From Parvivirga hydrogeniphila (GTDB lineage: Bacteria; Actinomycetota; Coriobacteriia; Anaerosomatales; Anaerosomataceae), in assembly GCF_023371205.1 (NCBI RefSeq), contig NZ_JAMCCO010000002.1:62001-126000 (forward strand): a stretch of 64,000 bases of DNA, given 5' to 3'. The position numbers and the translations under genes were made by a program. Below, piece after piece: positions 1-8,879 of this stretch (the first letter of the stretch is position 1; every line of letters begins with the position of its first letter). The notes under the pieces were generated by a model. That model was not told the DNA's origin, did not search any database, and saw only the letters and a list, made by a program, of their open reading frames with translations.

Positions 1-327
1 GTCGAGCGCCACCACCGAAGCGGCCCCGTGCTTGAGGAGGCAGTCCGTGAAGCCGCCCGTTGATGCGCCGACGTCGATGGCCCGAAGCCCGCGCACGTCG
101 ATCCCGAACGCCTCGAGCGCCCCTTCGAGCTTGCGACCTCCCCGCGACACGTAGCGTTCGCGAGGCGCCGCCTGAAGCGTCGCAGCCGGCGACACCGGCT
201 GCCCGGGCTTCAGCGCGACGACGCCGTCTACCCGTACCTCGCCAGCGAGGATCGCAGCGCGCGCTTGTTCCCGCGTCGGGAACAGCCCTCGCTCAACGAG
301 CGCGACGTCGAGCCGGGTTCCCCGCAC
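1..327 (-). CDS. tlyA: TlyA family rRNA 2'-O-methyltransferase (3' end beyond window)
   Basis: TlyA-family proteins methylate ribose 2'-hydroxyls of 16S/23S rRNA using SAM. Only the first 109 residues are present. An S4 RNA-binding domain covers about residues 4-60 (RLDVALVERGLFPTREQAR), the linker SRGGRKL is at 61-67, and SAM motif I (DVGASTGGFTDCLL) is at 85-98. The start is a GTG at 325-327 with GAGAGG about 7 bases upstream. It lies inside the 3' end of dxs, a 35-base overlap, so the two are probably translationally coupled. The catalytic half is outside the window, so its integrity cannot be judged. Confidence 0.9.
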   Translation of the reverse strand, partial: MRGTRLDVALVERGLFPTREQARAAILAGEVRVDGVVALKPGQPVSPAATLQAAPRERYVSRGGRKLEGALEAFGIDVRGLRAIDVGASTGGFTDCLLKHGAASVVALD

Positions 328-2230
328 TGGAGCGCCTCTCGTTCGCCCGGCCCGGGAGGTCCATGAGCCGCCCGAGCACCGCCCCTCTGACACCTTCGGC
401 ATCGAGACCGATCTCGTGCAGCAGCAGCTCCGTGGCGCCGTGCGTGACGAAACAGTCCGGAGCAGCAAGACGGAGCACCGGCACGTCGATCGCAAGATCG
501 GAAAGCGCCTCGAGCACCGCAGCGCCGAAACCGCCGCACCCCGTGTTCTCCTCGACGGTCACGACCAGACGATGCCCGCGGGCCACCTCGGAGATCATCT
601 CGAGGTCGAGGGGCTTCACCCAGCGAGCGTTGACGACCGTCGCGTCCACGCCCTCTGCGGCGAGCAGATCGGCGGCCTGCTCCGCGACGGAAACCATGCG
701 TCCGATGGCGATGAGCGCCACGTCCGAGCCCGTCCGCCGCACCTCCGAGCGCCCGGCCTCGAAGACCACCGGCGTCTTGGGCAGCTCGACGCCTGCGCCT
801 GCGCCTCGCGGATACCGGATCGCGACCGGCCCGCCCGCCACGAGCGCGGTGTGCAGCATGTGCACCAGCTCGGCCTCGTCGGCCGGCGCCATGATGCTCA
901 TGCCAGGGATCGAGCGCAGGTACGTCAGGTCGAACACGCCATGGTGCGTCGGCCCGTCTTCGCCGACCAGGCCCGCTCGGTCGAGCGCGAACACCACGTG
1001 AAGCCCCTGCAGCGCGACGTCCATGATGAGCTGGTCGTACGCGCGCTGGAGGAACGTCGAGTAGATCGCTACCACCGGTAGCAGCCCACCGGACGCGAGG
1101 CCCGATGCGAGGCCCACGGCGTGCTCTTCGGCGATACCCACGTCGAAGAACCGCTCAGGGAACCGCTCAGCGAAGTACGACAGACCGGTGCCCGACGGCA
1201 TCGCCGCCGTGATGGCCACGATGCGCTCGTCGCGCTCGGCCTCCGACACGAGCGCTCGGCCGAAGACCTCGGTGTACGAGCGCGAACCGCCGCTTCCATC
1301 GACCTTGCCGCTCTCCACCGAGAACGGGCTGATGCCGTGGAACGCGTCGGGACGGTCCTCCGCGTGCACGTAGCCCTTGCCCTTGCGCGTCACCGCGTGG
1401 ATGAGCACCGGGCCGTCGACGTCTCGTGCCGCGGCCACCGCGCTCTCGACCTGTCCGATGTCGTGGCCGTCGATGGGACCGACGTACTTGATGCCGAGCT
1501 CCTCGAAGAGCATGCCCGGCACCAACAGCTGCTTGAACGACTCCTTCGCCGCCTCGCCCGCGGCCACCATCGCCGCTCCGATCTTGCTGCGTGCGAGCGC
1601 AGACTCCACGTCATCGCGCAGACGGCGGTACCGGCGGTCGAGCCGCACCCGGCCCAGGTAGCTCGCCAAGGCTCCCACGTTGCGAGAGATCGACATCTCG
1701 TTGTCGTTCAACACGACGATCATCCGCGTCTGCAGGTGGCCGAGGTGGTTGAGCGCCTCGAACGCCATACCGCCCGTGAGCGAGCCGTCGCCGATCACCG
1801 CGACGATCGTCTCGTCGGTGCCCGCGCGGTCCCTCGCGCACGCGAGTCCGAGCGCGACCGACACCGAGGTGGACGCGTGTCCGGTGTCGTGGACGTCGTA
1901 CGGGCTCTCGGAGCGCTTCGGGAAGCCGCAGACGCCTCCGTAGGTGCGCAGCGTGTCGAATCGCTCCCGCCGGCCCGTCAGCAGTTTGTGGACGTACGCT
2001 TGATGGCCGACGTCCCAGACGATCTTGTCCTTCGGGCAGTGGAGGGCCCGATGGAGCCCGAGCGTGAGCTCCACCACGCCCAGGTTCGGAGCGAGGTGCC
2101 CCCCGGTCTTGGAGACGGTGTGGATGAGCGTCTCCCGGATCTCGGCCGCGAGCGCCTCGAGCTGCTCGCGCGAAAGCCCCTTGAGATCGGCTGGCGAATC
2201 TATCGTATCGAGGATGCGCTCAGCGCACAC
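293..2230 (-). CDS. dxs: 1-deoxy-D-xylulose-5-phosphate synthase
   Basis: Condenses pyruvate and glyceraldehyde 3-phosphate to DXP, the entry step of the non-mevalonate isoprenoid (MEP) pathway; a cytosolic, thiamine-diphosphate enzyme. The 645 residues are normal for the family. The ThDP/Mg motif GDGSLTGGMAFEALN is at 147-161, the catalytic Glu lies in IAEEHAVGLASG near 368, and the transketolase pyrimidine-domain signature DRAGLVGEDGPTHHG is at 417-431. The last 25 or so residues form a basic Arg-rich tail that overlaps tlyA. It is the penultimate gene of the asp23-nusB-xseB-dxs-tlyA block, 94 bases after xseB. Confidence 0.97.
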   Translation of the reverse strand: MCAERILDTIDSPADLKGLSREQLEALAAEIRETLIHTVSKTGGHLAPNLGVVELTLGLHRALHCPKDKIVWDVGHQAYVHKLLTGRRERFDTLRTYGGVCGFPKRSESPYDVHDTGHASTSVSVALGLACARDRAGTDETIVAVIGDGSLTGGMAFEALNHLGHLQTRMIVVLNDNEMSISRNVGALASYLGRVRLDRRYRRLRDDVESALARSKIGAAMVAAGEAAKESFKQLLVPGMLFEELGIKYVGPIDGHDIGQVESAVAAARDVDGPVLIHAVTRKGKGYVHAEDRPDAFHGISPFSVESGKVDGSGGSRSYTEVFGRALVSEAERDERIVAITAAMPSGTGLSYFAERFPERFFDVGIAEEHAVGLASGLASGGLLPVVAIYSTFLQRAYDQLIMDVALQGLHVVFALDRAGLVGEDGPTHHGVFDLTYLRSIPGMSIMAPADEAELVHMLHTALVAGGPVAIRYPRGAGAGVELPKTPVVFEAGRSEVRRTGSDVALIAIGRMVSVAEQAADLLAAEGVDATVVNARWVKPLDLEMISEVARGHRLVVTVEENTGCGGFGAAVLEALSDLAIDVPVLRLAAPDCFVTHGATELLLHEIGLDAEGVRGAVLGRLMDLPGRANERRSSAGNPARRRAR

Positions 2231-2324
2231 GGACTGTCATCTCCCAAGAACGGCGGGTCCGCCCGATGGACGTCTGGATGGTAGCACTCGCGCTGCCGTC
2301 CTCGCCCGCCCGGTCACCGTCCCG

Positions 2325-2582
2325 TCACGCGCCGCCCTCCTCGGCGGCCGCCGGTTCGCCCTCGCCGTGCTCCGGCCCGCCTTCTGACTCGTCTGGCGGA
2401 GCAGCCGCCGTCGCACCCACGTCCGTGCGGTCGACGAGCTCGGTGCAGACGTTCGCGAGCCGTACGCTTTCTTCCAGCAGCTCGAGGCTCCGCTCGAGTG
2501 AGGTGTCCTTCTTGCGCACGAGCGATGCGATCTCTTCGAGCCTCGCCCTGGCCTGCTCGAACGTGTACCGCTCGTCACTCAC
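2325..2582 (-). CDS. xseB: Exodeoxyribonuclease VII small subunit
   Basis: XseB is the small helical subunit that packs on XseA in exonuclease VII, which degrades single-stranded DNA. The 85 residues carry the family core (EQARARLEEIASLVRKKD and the following LERSLELLEESVRLA) at about 9-42, followed by a Pro/Glu/Gly-rich tail of about 30 residues. The start is GTG with GGAGG 6 bases upstream, and it overlaps the nusB stop by 8 bases (GTGAGTGA). The large subunit gene xseA, often next door in other genomes, is not in this window. Confidence 0.9.
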   Translation of the reverse strand: MSDERYTFEQARARLEEIASLVRKKDTSLERSLELLEESVRLANVCTELVDRTDVGATAAAPPDESEGGPEHGEGEPAAAEEGGA

Positions 2583-3018
2583 CTGCGTCCTCCGTCGCCT
2601 TGGTCTCGACCGCTTCGTGCTTCTCTGCTATCCGTCCAAGCACACCGTTGATGAACTTCGAGGAGTCCTCGCCGCCGAAGACCTTGCCGAGCTCCACCGC
2701 CTCGTTGATCGCCACGGAGTTGGGCACGTCGTCCTCGAAGATGATCTCGTAGACGGCAATCCGCAAGATGTTGCGGTCCACGAGCGGCATCCGTGAGAGC
2801 GTCCAGTGCTCGGAGGTCTTCTCGATCTCCGCGTCGATCATCTCCTGGTTGGCTTCGACGCCTTGCACGATCTGCTGGCAGTACTCGGTCGGCTCTCCGT
2901 CCTCGAGCGCGTAGCTGCGCTCAGCGAGGATGCGCGCGATCGGATCGCCCGTGATCTCCCGCTGGTAGAGCATCTGCAACGCTTGCCGCCTCGCGCGGGT
3001 CCGCTCGAGCATCACCAT
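2575..3018 (-). CDS. nusB: Transcription antitermination factor NusB
   Basis: NusB binds NusE (ribosomal protein S10) and boxA RNA to prevent premature termination of rRNA transcription. The frame is open further upstream, but the extra 32 residues resemble no NusB. The family N-terminus begins at MVMLERTRARRQALQ, so I place the start at the ATG at 3016-3018, giving 147 residues. The conserved segments PLVDRNILRIAVYEI and SVAINEAVELGKVFG are present. It follows the Asp23 gene, whose stop it nearly abuts, and overlaps xseB by 8 bases. Confidence 0.93.
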   Translation of the reverse strand: MVMLERTRARRQALQMLYQREITGDPIARILAERSYALEDGEPTEYCQQIVQGVEANQEMIDAEIEKTSEHWTLSRMPLVDRNILRIAVYEIIFEDDVPNSVAINEAVELGKVFGGEDSSKFINGVLGRIAEKHEAVETKATEDAGE

Positions 3019-3034
3019 CACCGCAGGGCCAGCT

Positions 3035-3376
3035 TCACTGCTCTGGGAACACGATGCTGTCGATGAACACGTCGACCGAGCCGACCTCCTGCCCGGTCTG
3101 CGCACGCATCGCATCAGCGATGGAGAACTTCACGTCTTCGGCGACCTGCCGAAGCGGCTTGCCGTACCGCACGACGACGTGCACGTCCACCGCAAGTGTC
3201 CCGTCGGCGTCCGTCTCGACCGTCACGCCACGAGACGACGGCTTCCCCACCAGCCCGGCAACCGGCCGCGCCGAGACGGCCTCGACGCCCTCGACGCTTT
3301 CCGCCGCCAGCGTCGCGATGGTTTCGAGCACGGAGGGGGCGACGCCGAGCCCCTCGAGCAGGATCTCCTCACCCAT
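3035..3376 (-). CDS. Asp23/Gls24 family envelope stress protein
   Basis: A small protein of the Asp23/Gls24 (DUF322) family, whose members sit at the membrane in Gram-positive bacteria and are linked to cell-envelope stress. The family core runs from GLGVAPSVLETIATLAAE to the C-terminal SVDVFIDSIVF. The start is the ATG at 3374-3376 because GGGAGG lies 7 bases upstream; an upstream in-frame codon at 3394 would extend the protein into accC without a ribosome site. It has 113 residues and no signal peptide or membrane span. Its place between accC and nusB is common in Gram-positive genomes. Confidence 0.85.
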   Translation of the reverse strand: MGEEILLEGLGVAPSVLETIATLAAESVEGVEAVSARPVAGLVGKPSSRGVTVETDADGTLAVDVHVVVRYGKPLRQVAEDVKFSIADAMRAQTGQEVGSVDVFIDSIVFPEQ

Positions 3377-4766
3377 CGCTTGCCTCCCTGTCATGGCCCC
3401 GCACGAACGCCTCCAGCGCTCCGTGCGGCACGTGCTTCTCGACGTAGTCAGTATAGACCTCGCCGCGCACGAAGTGCGGTTCCTCGACCACGAACTGGTG
3501 GAAGGGGATCGTCGTCGGGATGCCCACGATGATGAACTCGTCCAGCGCGCGCCGTGCTCGCGCGATGGCCTCTTCGCGCGTCTCGCCCCACACCACGAGC
3601 TTGGCGAGCAGCGAATCGTAGTGCGGCGGCACGTGGTAGCCGGAGTACACGTGCGAGTCGAACCGCACCCCGAACCCGCCTGGCGGTCCGAAGACGTCGA
3701 TGCGGCCAGGGTGCGGCCGGAAGGCGTGCAGCGGATCCTCGGCGTTGATGCGGAACTCGATGGCGTGCCCGGTCAGGCGCACGTCGCTCTGGGCGCGATG
3801 CTTCATCGGCTCGCCCGCGGCGATGCGGATCTGCTCCTTGATGATGTCGACGCCGGTGACCTGCTCGGTCACGGGGTGCTCGACTTGCACCCTCGTGTTC
3901 ATCTCCATGAAGTAGAACCGCCCGTCGGCATCCAGCAGGAACTCGACCGTGCCCGCGTTCACGTAGCCGACGGCCCTGACGGCCTTGATAGCCGCCTCGC
4001 CCATCGCGGCGCGAATCTCGGGAGTGAGCGCCGGGCTCGGCGCCTCCTCGATCAACTTCTGGTGACGCCGTTGCACCGAGCAGTCGCGCTCGAACAGATG
4101 CACCGCGTTGCCGTGCGTGTCGGCGAGGACTTGGATCTCCACGTGGCGCGGGCGCGTGAGGTACTTCTCCAGGTACACGGAATCGTCGCCGAACGCCGCT
4201 GCGGCCTCGGTCCTCGCAGCGGTGAAGTTGCGCTCCAGCTCGCCAGGATCGTTGGCGACGCGCATGCCCTTGCCGCCTCCGCCGGCAGCGGCCTTGACGA
4301 GCACGGGGTAGCCGACCTCCGATGCGAACGTCAGCGCCTCGTTCACGTCCTCGACGACGCCATCGCTGCCGGGCACGACCGGGACGCCTGCGGCTATCAT
4401 GGTGGCGCGCGCCACGGCCTTGTCGCCCATCTTCTCGATGGCCTCAGGCGATGGGCCGATGAAGGTCAGCCCCGAGTCTTGGACCGCCCGGGCGAACGCG
4501 GCCTTCTCGGCAAGGAAGCCGTACCCGGGGTGCACGGCCTCGGCACCCGTGATGAGCGCCGCTGAGACGATCGATGGCATCGAAAGATAGCTCTGTGACG
4601 ACGGGGCCGGGCCGATGCAGACCGCCTCGTCGGCCATCTTTGTGTGCAGGCACTCGCGGTCGGCCTCCGAGTACACGGCGACGGTGGCGATGCCCATCTC
4701 GCGGCAGGCGCGGATGATGCGCAGCGCGACTTCGCCTCGGTTCGCGATGAGGACCTTCTTGAACAT
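3369..4766 (-). CDS. accC: Biotin carboxylase subunit
   Basis: ATP-grasp enzyme that carboxylates biotin on a carrier protein using bicarbonate and ATP. At 465 residues it is full length for AccC. The glycine-rich ATP loop GGGGKGM is at 162-168, ERDCSVQRRHQKLIEEAPSP at 226-245 and EMNTRVQVEHPVTE at 288-301. The start is the ATG before FKKVLIANRGE, 2 bases after the TGA of the upstream gene. That gene carries both the carboxyltransferase and the biotin carrier, so this subunit probably completes a two-subunit pyruvate carboxylase rather than acetyl-CoA carboxylase. The substrate assignment is inferred from the partner. Confidence 0.93.
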   Translation of the reverse strand: MFKKVLIANRGEVALRIIRACREMGIATVAVYSEADRECLHTKMADEAVCIGPAPSSQSYLSMPSIVSAALITGAEAVHPGYGFLAEKAAFARAVQDSGLTFIGPSPEAIEKMGDKAVARATMIAAGVPVVPGSDGVVEDVNEALTFASEVGYPVLVKAAAGGGGKGMRVANDPGELERNFTAARTEAAAAFGDDSVYLEKYLTRPRHVEIQVLADTHGNAVHLFERDCSVQRRHQKLIEEAPSPALTPEIRAAMGEAAIKAVRAVGYVNAGTVEFLLDADGRFYFMEMNTRVQVEHPVTEQVTGVDIIKEQIRIAAGEPMKHRAQSDVRLTGHAIEFRINAEDPLHAFRPHPGRIDVFGPPGGFGVRFDSHVYSGYHVPPHYDSLLAKLVVWGETREEAIARARRALDEFIIVGIPTTIPFHQFVVEEPHFVRGEVYTDYVEKHVPHGALEAFVRGHDREASDG

Positions 4767-4768
4767 GC

Positions 4769-6643
4769 TCACGCCAGTGGCTCGTAGTAGAACAGCACCG
4801 TGCCGTACTCGACCGGCTGCCCATTGGTGACGCACACCTGTCGGATGATGCCCGGCTCCTCGGCCGCGATCTCGTTCATGAGCTTCATCGCCTCGAGTAT
4901 GCAGAGGGTCTGGCCTTCCTCGACGCGGTCTCCGACCTTCACGAACGGATCAGCCCCCGGCGACGGCGCCTCATAGAAGGTGCCGACCATCGGGGCGGTC
5001 ACGGCCTTCCAGGTCGCTGGCGCCTCGCTCGGCTGGTCTGCCACATCGAGCACCTGCGAGGACTCGGGTGAGGCTGGCGTCCCCTGCTCGACGGCGGCCG
5101 CCGTCCGGCCGTGCGGCGCTGCCGGCTCGCTCGCAACGCCGCCCTTCCGCACGACGATGCGGGTGTCGCCTTCCTCGACCACGATCTCCGTGACGCCCGA
5201 CTCCTCGACCATCTTCACGAGCTCACGGATCTGGTTCACGTCCACGGCGTCGTCCTCCTTGACAGTCCGGATCTCCTCACCTGTGAGGAACACCGCACGC
5301 TCAACGCCCTCGCGGTGCTTCTGCAGATACGTCCGCGCCTCGTTCGGGAAGAGCGCGTACATGAGCACGTCCTCTTCGCTGCGGGCAAGGTCGCCGATCT
5401 CCTCGGCCACCTCATCGTAGGTGGTGGTGACGAGGCTTCCTGGCCGCACGTCCGGCGGCAGCGGCTTCTCGTTGCCGAGCACCCGCTTGACGACGTCCTC
5501 GTCCATCGGCCCTGGGGCCTTGCCGTACAGGCCGCGGATGTAGTCCTTCATCTCCTGCGGAACCACGGACCAACGGCGTCCCGTGAGCACGTTGATGACC
5601 GCTTGCGTGCCCACGATCTGCGACATCGGCGTCACGAGCGGTGGATAGCCGACTTCAGCGCGAACCCGCGGTATCTCCCGGAGCACGTCGGGCAGACGGT
5701 CGCCAGCCTTCTGGAGCTCGAGTTGGCTCACGAGGTTCGAGAGCATGCCGCCGGGGACCTGATGGCTGAAGACCTCCATGTGCATGAGCGAGGTGACGCC
5801 GCGCTTGAGCTTCTTCCCCTCGCGCACGTGCTCCCAGTACTCGGCGATCTCAAAGAGCAGATCGAGGTCGAGGCCGGTGTCGTATGGGGACTCCTTGAGG
5901 GCAGCCACGATCATCTCGACGGCCGGCTGGCTGTTGCCGAACGCGAGCGCGACCACCGCGGTATCGATGATCTCCGCGCCCGCTTCTGCGGCCTTGAGGT
6001 AGTTCATGGGCGCCATGCCGCCGATGTAGTGGCAGTGCACGTGGACCGGCAGCCCGACCTCTTGCTTGAGCACCCGCACCATCCGCTCGGTGCGGAACGG
6101 CGTGAGCATGCCCGCCATGTCCTTGATGCAGATCGTGTCGGCACCGAGCTCCTTGAGCTTGTGCGCGTACTCCACGTACGCGTCGAGGGTGTGCACTGGC
6201 GAGACCGTGTAGCTGATGGCGCCCTCGAAGTGGCCGCCGCACTCCTTGACGGCCTCCGCGGTCACCTGGACGTTGCGGATATCGTTGAGCGCGTCGAAGA
6301 TGCGGAAGACGTCGATGCCGTTGCGCTTGGCAGCGAACACGAACCGGCGGCAGATCTCGTCGGAGTAGTGCCGATAGCCGACGAGGTTCTGGCCCCGGAG
6401 CAGCATCTGGAGCGGCGTCTTGGGCGCGTGCTGGCGGATGATGCGCAGCCGCTCCCAGGGGTTCTCGTCCAAGAACCTGAGCGCGGCATCGAAGGTGGCG
6501 CCGCCCCAGACCTCCAAGGACCAGTACCCCACCGCGTCCATCTTCGGAAGGATCGGGAGCATGTCGGCGAGCGCCATCCTCGTCGCCCACAGCGACTGGT
6601 GCGCGTCGCGCAAGGTGGTGTCCGTGATGTGGATGTGGCTCAT
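4769..6643 (-). CDS. Pyruvate/oxaloacetate carboxyltransferase fused to biotin carboxyl carrier domain
   Basis: Residues 1 to about 460 are a PycB/OadA-type carboxyltransferase. The signature TTLRDAHQSLWATRM is at 9-23, the carbamylated-lysine segment IKDMAGM is at 173-179 and the HxH metal ligands are in HCHYIGG near 203-205. Residues 470-624 look like AccB: an AccB-type N-terminal helix (NQIRELVKMVEESG), a Pro/Ala linker, and a biotinyl domain with EAMKLMN at 584-590 (biotin on Lys587). It probably moves CO2 between biotin and pyruvate together with AccC. Direction (pyruvate carboxylase or oxaloacetate decarboxylase) cannot be read from sequence; no membrane subunits are nearby. The start is an ATG preceded by GGAAGGG. 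Confidence 0.9.
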   Translation of the reverse strand: MSHIHITDTTLRDAHQSLWATRMALADMLPILPKMDAVGYWSLEVWGGATFDAALRFLDENPWERLRIIRQHAPKTPLQMLLRGQNLVGYRHYSDEICRRFVFAAKRNGIDVFRIFDALNDIRNVQVTAEAVKECGGHFEGAISYTVSPVHTLDAYVEYAHKLKELGADTICIKDMAGMLTPFRTERMVRVLKQEVGLPVHVHCHYIGGMAPMNYLKAAEAGAEIIDTAVVALAFGNSQPAVEMIVAALKESPYDTGLDLDLLFEIAEYWEHVREGKKLKRGVTSLMHMEVFSHQVPGGMLSNLVSQLELQKAGDRLPDVLREIPRVRAEVGYPPLVTPMSQIVGTQAVINVLTGRRWSVVPQEMKDYIRGLYGKAPGPMDEDVVKRVLGNEKPLPPDVRPGSLVTTTYDEVAEEIGDLARSEEDVLMYALFPNEARTYLQKHREGVERAVFLTGEEIRTVKEDDAVDVNQIRELVKMVEESGVTEIVVEEGDTRIVVRKGGVASEPAAPHGRTAAAVEQGTPASPESSQVLDVADQPSEAPATWKAVTAPMVGTFYEAPSPGADPFVKVGDRVEEGQTLCILEAMKLMNEIAAEEPGIIRQVCVTNGQPVEYGTVLFYYEPLA

Positions 6644-6700
6644 CCCACCGTCCCTTCCGCCGCGACCGGCGCCGAACGGTCGGCCGGCCATGGTCGCACT

Positions 6701-6706
6701 AGTATA
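6701..6706 (-). promoter_or_regulatory. Possible -10 element before the carboxylase genes
   Basis: TATACT on the minus strand sits about 58 bases before the carboxyltransferase ATG and directly abuts the hairpin after efp. It fits a -10 hexamer (5 of 6), but no good -35 lies 16-18 bases upstream, because that position is inside the hairpin stem. Tentative. Confidence 0.3.
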
Positions 6707-6741
6707 CAGGACGGGAAGCGGCATCTGCGCTTCCCGTCCTG
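6707..6741 (-). terminator. Hairpin after efp
   Basis: A perfect 14-bp inverted repeat (CAGGACGGGAAGCG and its complement) with a 7-base loop lies 26 bases past the efp stop. The stem is strong, but no U-run follows; the next bases are TATACTAG. It is probably an intrinsic-type terminator separating efp from the carboxylase genes. Confidence 0.6.
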
Positions 6742-6766
6742 CGTCCGCTTGAGCGCACGCACGCCG

Positions 6767-7327
6767 TCAGACGCGTGTCACGTACCGCCCGTCCCGCGTG
6801 TCGACCTTGATGACATCGCCGGTGTTGACGAACATCGGCACCTGGACGACCGCACCGGTCTCGAGCGTCGCAGGCTTGCTGCCGCCCTGCACCGTGTCTC
6901 CCTTGAAGCCGGGCTCGGTCTCGACGACTGCAAGCTCGACGAACATCGGCGGCTCCACGCCGATCATCTGGCCGTCAGCGATGAGCACCTCGGCCTCGTC
7001 GTTCTCCTTCAGCCACTTGGCGGCCTCTCCTACGAAGTCCGCCGCAAGCTCGAACTGCTCGTAGGTGTCGGTGTCCATGAAGTGGTACGCACTGCCGTCC
7101 GAGTAGAGGTACTGCAGCTTCCTCGTCTCGACGCGCACGTCGTCCACCTTCTCGCCTGCGCGGAACGTGACGTCCACCACGCGACCGGTCTTCAGCTCCT
7201 TGAGCTTCGTGCGCACGAACGCACCGCCCTTGCCCGGCTTGACGTGCTGGAACTCGACGATGATCCACATCTTGCCGTCGTACATGATGCACATGCCGTT
7301 CTTGAAGTTGTTGGTGCTGACAGCCAT
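6767..7327 (-). CDS. efp: Translation elongation factor P
   Basis: EF-P enters the ribosomal E site and rescues stalling at polyproline. The 186 residues cover the three beta-barrel domains. The domain I loop reads KPGKGGAF (30-37) with the modifiable Lys33 at its tip. The start is the ATG of MAVSTNNFKNG; the 22 residues readable upstream lack family similarity and would overlap pepQ. No EF-P lysyl-modification gene (epmA/epmB-like) is nearby. It lies 17 bases after the peptidase gene, the usual pepP/pepQ-efp pairing. Confidence 0.96.
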   Translation of the reverse strand: MAVSTNNFKNGMCIMYDGKMWIIVEFQHVKPGKGGAFVRTKLKELKTGRVVDVTFRAGEKVDDVRVETRKLQYLYSDGSAYHFMDTDTYEQFELAADFVGEAAKWLKENDEAEVLIADGQMIGVEPPMFVELAVVETEPGFKGDTVQGGSKPATLETGAVVQVPMFVNTGDVIKVDTRDGRYVTRV

Positions 7328-7344
7328 CGTGACCGCGCCCTTCC

Positions 7345-8436
7345 TCAGTCCAGCTGGATCAGTTCCTTCGGAGATCGCGTCAGGACGCGGCATCCCGCTT
7401 CCTCGACGACCACCAAGTCCTCGATTCTAACACCGAACGTCCCTTCCAGGTACACGCCGGGCTCGACGGTGACCACCGAACCGGTGCGCAGCACGTCGCG
7501 GCTCTGCGCATTCAACGTCGGGAGCTCGTGGATGTCGAGCCCCACACCGTGGCCGACGCCGTGCGTGAACGCATCGCCCAACCCGCGCGCCGCAAGGACG
7601 TTTCGCGCCGCGGCGTCCACGTCGCGCGCCGCCGCGCCGCCCCTGACCGCGGCAAGCCCCGCCTCGTTCGCTTCGAGCACGGCGGCGTAGACCTCTCGCT
7701 GGCGCTCGCTCGGCACACCGACGACGACCGTGCGCGTCATGTCCGCACGGTAGCCGCCCACGCACGCCCCGAAGTCCATCTTCACGAAGTCTCCGCGCTC
7801 GATGGTCCGACCGGTCACCGTCGCGTGAGGCCGCGACGAGTTCGGCCCGCTTGCGACGATCGGCGCGAACGCCACTCCTTCCGAGCCGTTCGCACGCATC
7901 CAGATCTCCAGCTCGAGAGCCACCTCCAGCTCGGTGAGCCCGGGCCGGATGAATCCGAGCACGTGCTCGAACGCTGCGTCGGTGAGCCGCGCCGCCTCCT
8001 GGATGCGTTCGATCTCGGCGGCCTCCTTGACCTGCCGGATCTTCTCGATGAGCCCGTCGGTGACCCTGACCGACCCGACGAACTGCTCGGAGATGAACTT
8101 GAAGCGCCCGTACGGGACCGAGCTTTCGATCGCGATCTCGGTCACGCCCTCTGCTTGCAGCTCCCGGCAGATGTCGATGTACATCGAGCCGGAGGTCTGC
8201 CGCACCGTCCACGGCGTGCCGCCCGCAGCCGCCTGCGCCGCCTCGGAGTAGCGCGCGTCGGTGTAGAAGCGGGCGTGCTCGCTCGTGACCAGGCACGCGG
8301 CATTGATCCCGTCGTCGAACACGCCGTCGAAGCCGGTGAGGTAGCGCATGTTCGACACGGCCGTGACGAGCATCGCCGGGACGCCTTCGTCTGCGAGGGC
8401 CCTCCTGATCGCGGCGAGCCGGTGCTCCGCCCTCAC
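7345..8436 (-). CDS. Xaa-Pro peptidase (M24 family)
   Basis: Cytosolic metallopeptidase of the aminopeptidase P/prolidase group that cleaves Xaa-Pro bonds. An N-terminal creatinase-like domain (about 1-130) precedes the pita-bread domain. All five metal ligands are visible: D221 (MDFGA), D232 (ADMTRT), H296 ([13 protein letters not shown]), E325 (EPGVY) and E339 (RIEDLV). The length of 363 is typical. It overlaps aroQ by 4 bases upstream and is followed by efp. I cannot tell aminopeptidase P from dipeptidase from sequence alone, so no symbol is given. Confidence 0.92.
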   Translation of the reverse strand: MRAEHRLAAIRRALADEGVPAMLVTAVSNMRYLTGFDGVFDDGINAACLVTSEHARFYTDARYSEAAQAAAGGTPWTVRQTSGSMYIDICRELQAEGVTEIAIESSVPYGRFKFISEQFVGSVRVTDGLIEKIRQVKEAAEIERIQEAARLTDAAFEHVLGFIRPGLTELEVALELEIWMRANGSEGVAFAPIVASGPNSSRPHATVTGRTIERGDFVKMDFGACVGGYRADMTRTVVVGVPSERQREVYAAVLEANEAGLAAVRGGAAARDVDAAARNVLAARGLGDAFTHGVGHGVGLDIHELPTLNAQSRDVLRTGSVVTVEPGVYLEGTFGVRIEDLVVVEEAGCRVLTRSPKELIQLD

Positions 8437-8879
8437 GATGCCGCCTCCTCCATCGCGTCCAGCACCGCACGAAGCCCGAGCGCGTACGACCGCGGACCGA
8501 AGCCCGCGATGACGCCCACGCAGGCAGGCGCCGTGACGCTCGTGGCCCGGAAGTCCTCGCGGGCGTGGATGTTGCTCAGATGCACCTCCACCGCGGGCAC
8601 GTCGACCGCGAGCAGCGCGTCACGGATCGCGTACGAGTAGTGCGTGTACGCTCCTGGGTTGATGACGATGCCGTCCGCGTCGTCCGCAGCACGATGGATC
8701 GCGTCGACGAGCTCCCCTTCGTGGTTCGACTGCACGAACGACACCTGCACGCCGAGCTCCTCGCCCAGCCGCACGAGCTCTCCTTCGATCTCGGCGAGCG
8801 TCGTGCGCCCGTATACCTCCGGCTCGCGTGTGCCGAGCAGGTTGAGGTTCGGGCCGTTCAGCACCATGACGCGTCTCAT
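8433..8879 (-). CDS. aroQ: 3-dehydroquinate dehydratase, type II
   Basis: Third step of the shikimate pathway: trans-dehydration of 3-dehydroquinate. The 148 residues match the dodecameric type II enzymes. [17 protein letters not shown] ends with the catalytic loop Tyr, [13 protein letters not shown] and [17 protein letters not shown] follow, and [12 protein letters not shown] carries the catalytic His/Arg region. The reading frame overlaps aroKB by 4 bases upstream and the peptidase by 4 bases downstream, so it is part of the aroC-aroKB-aroQ operon. Confidence 0.96.
   Translation of the reverse strand: MRRVMVLNGPNLNLLGTREPEVYGRTTLAEIEGELVRLGEELGVQVSFVQSNHEGELVDAIHRAADDADGIVINPGAYTHYSYAIRDALLAVDVPAVEVHLSNIHAREDFRATSVTAPACVGVIAGFGPRSYALGLRAVLDAMEEAAS

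Noticed and set aside
3019-3114. Upstream extension of NusB by 32 residues
   Set aside because: The added residues overlap the Asp23 gene in another frame and resemble no NusB; the family N-terminus starts at 3018.
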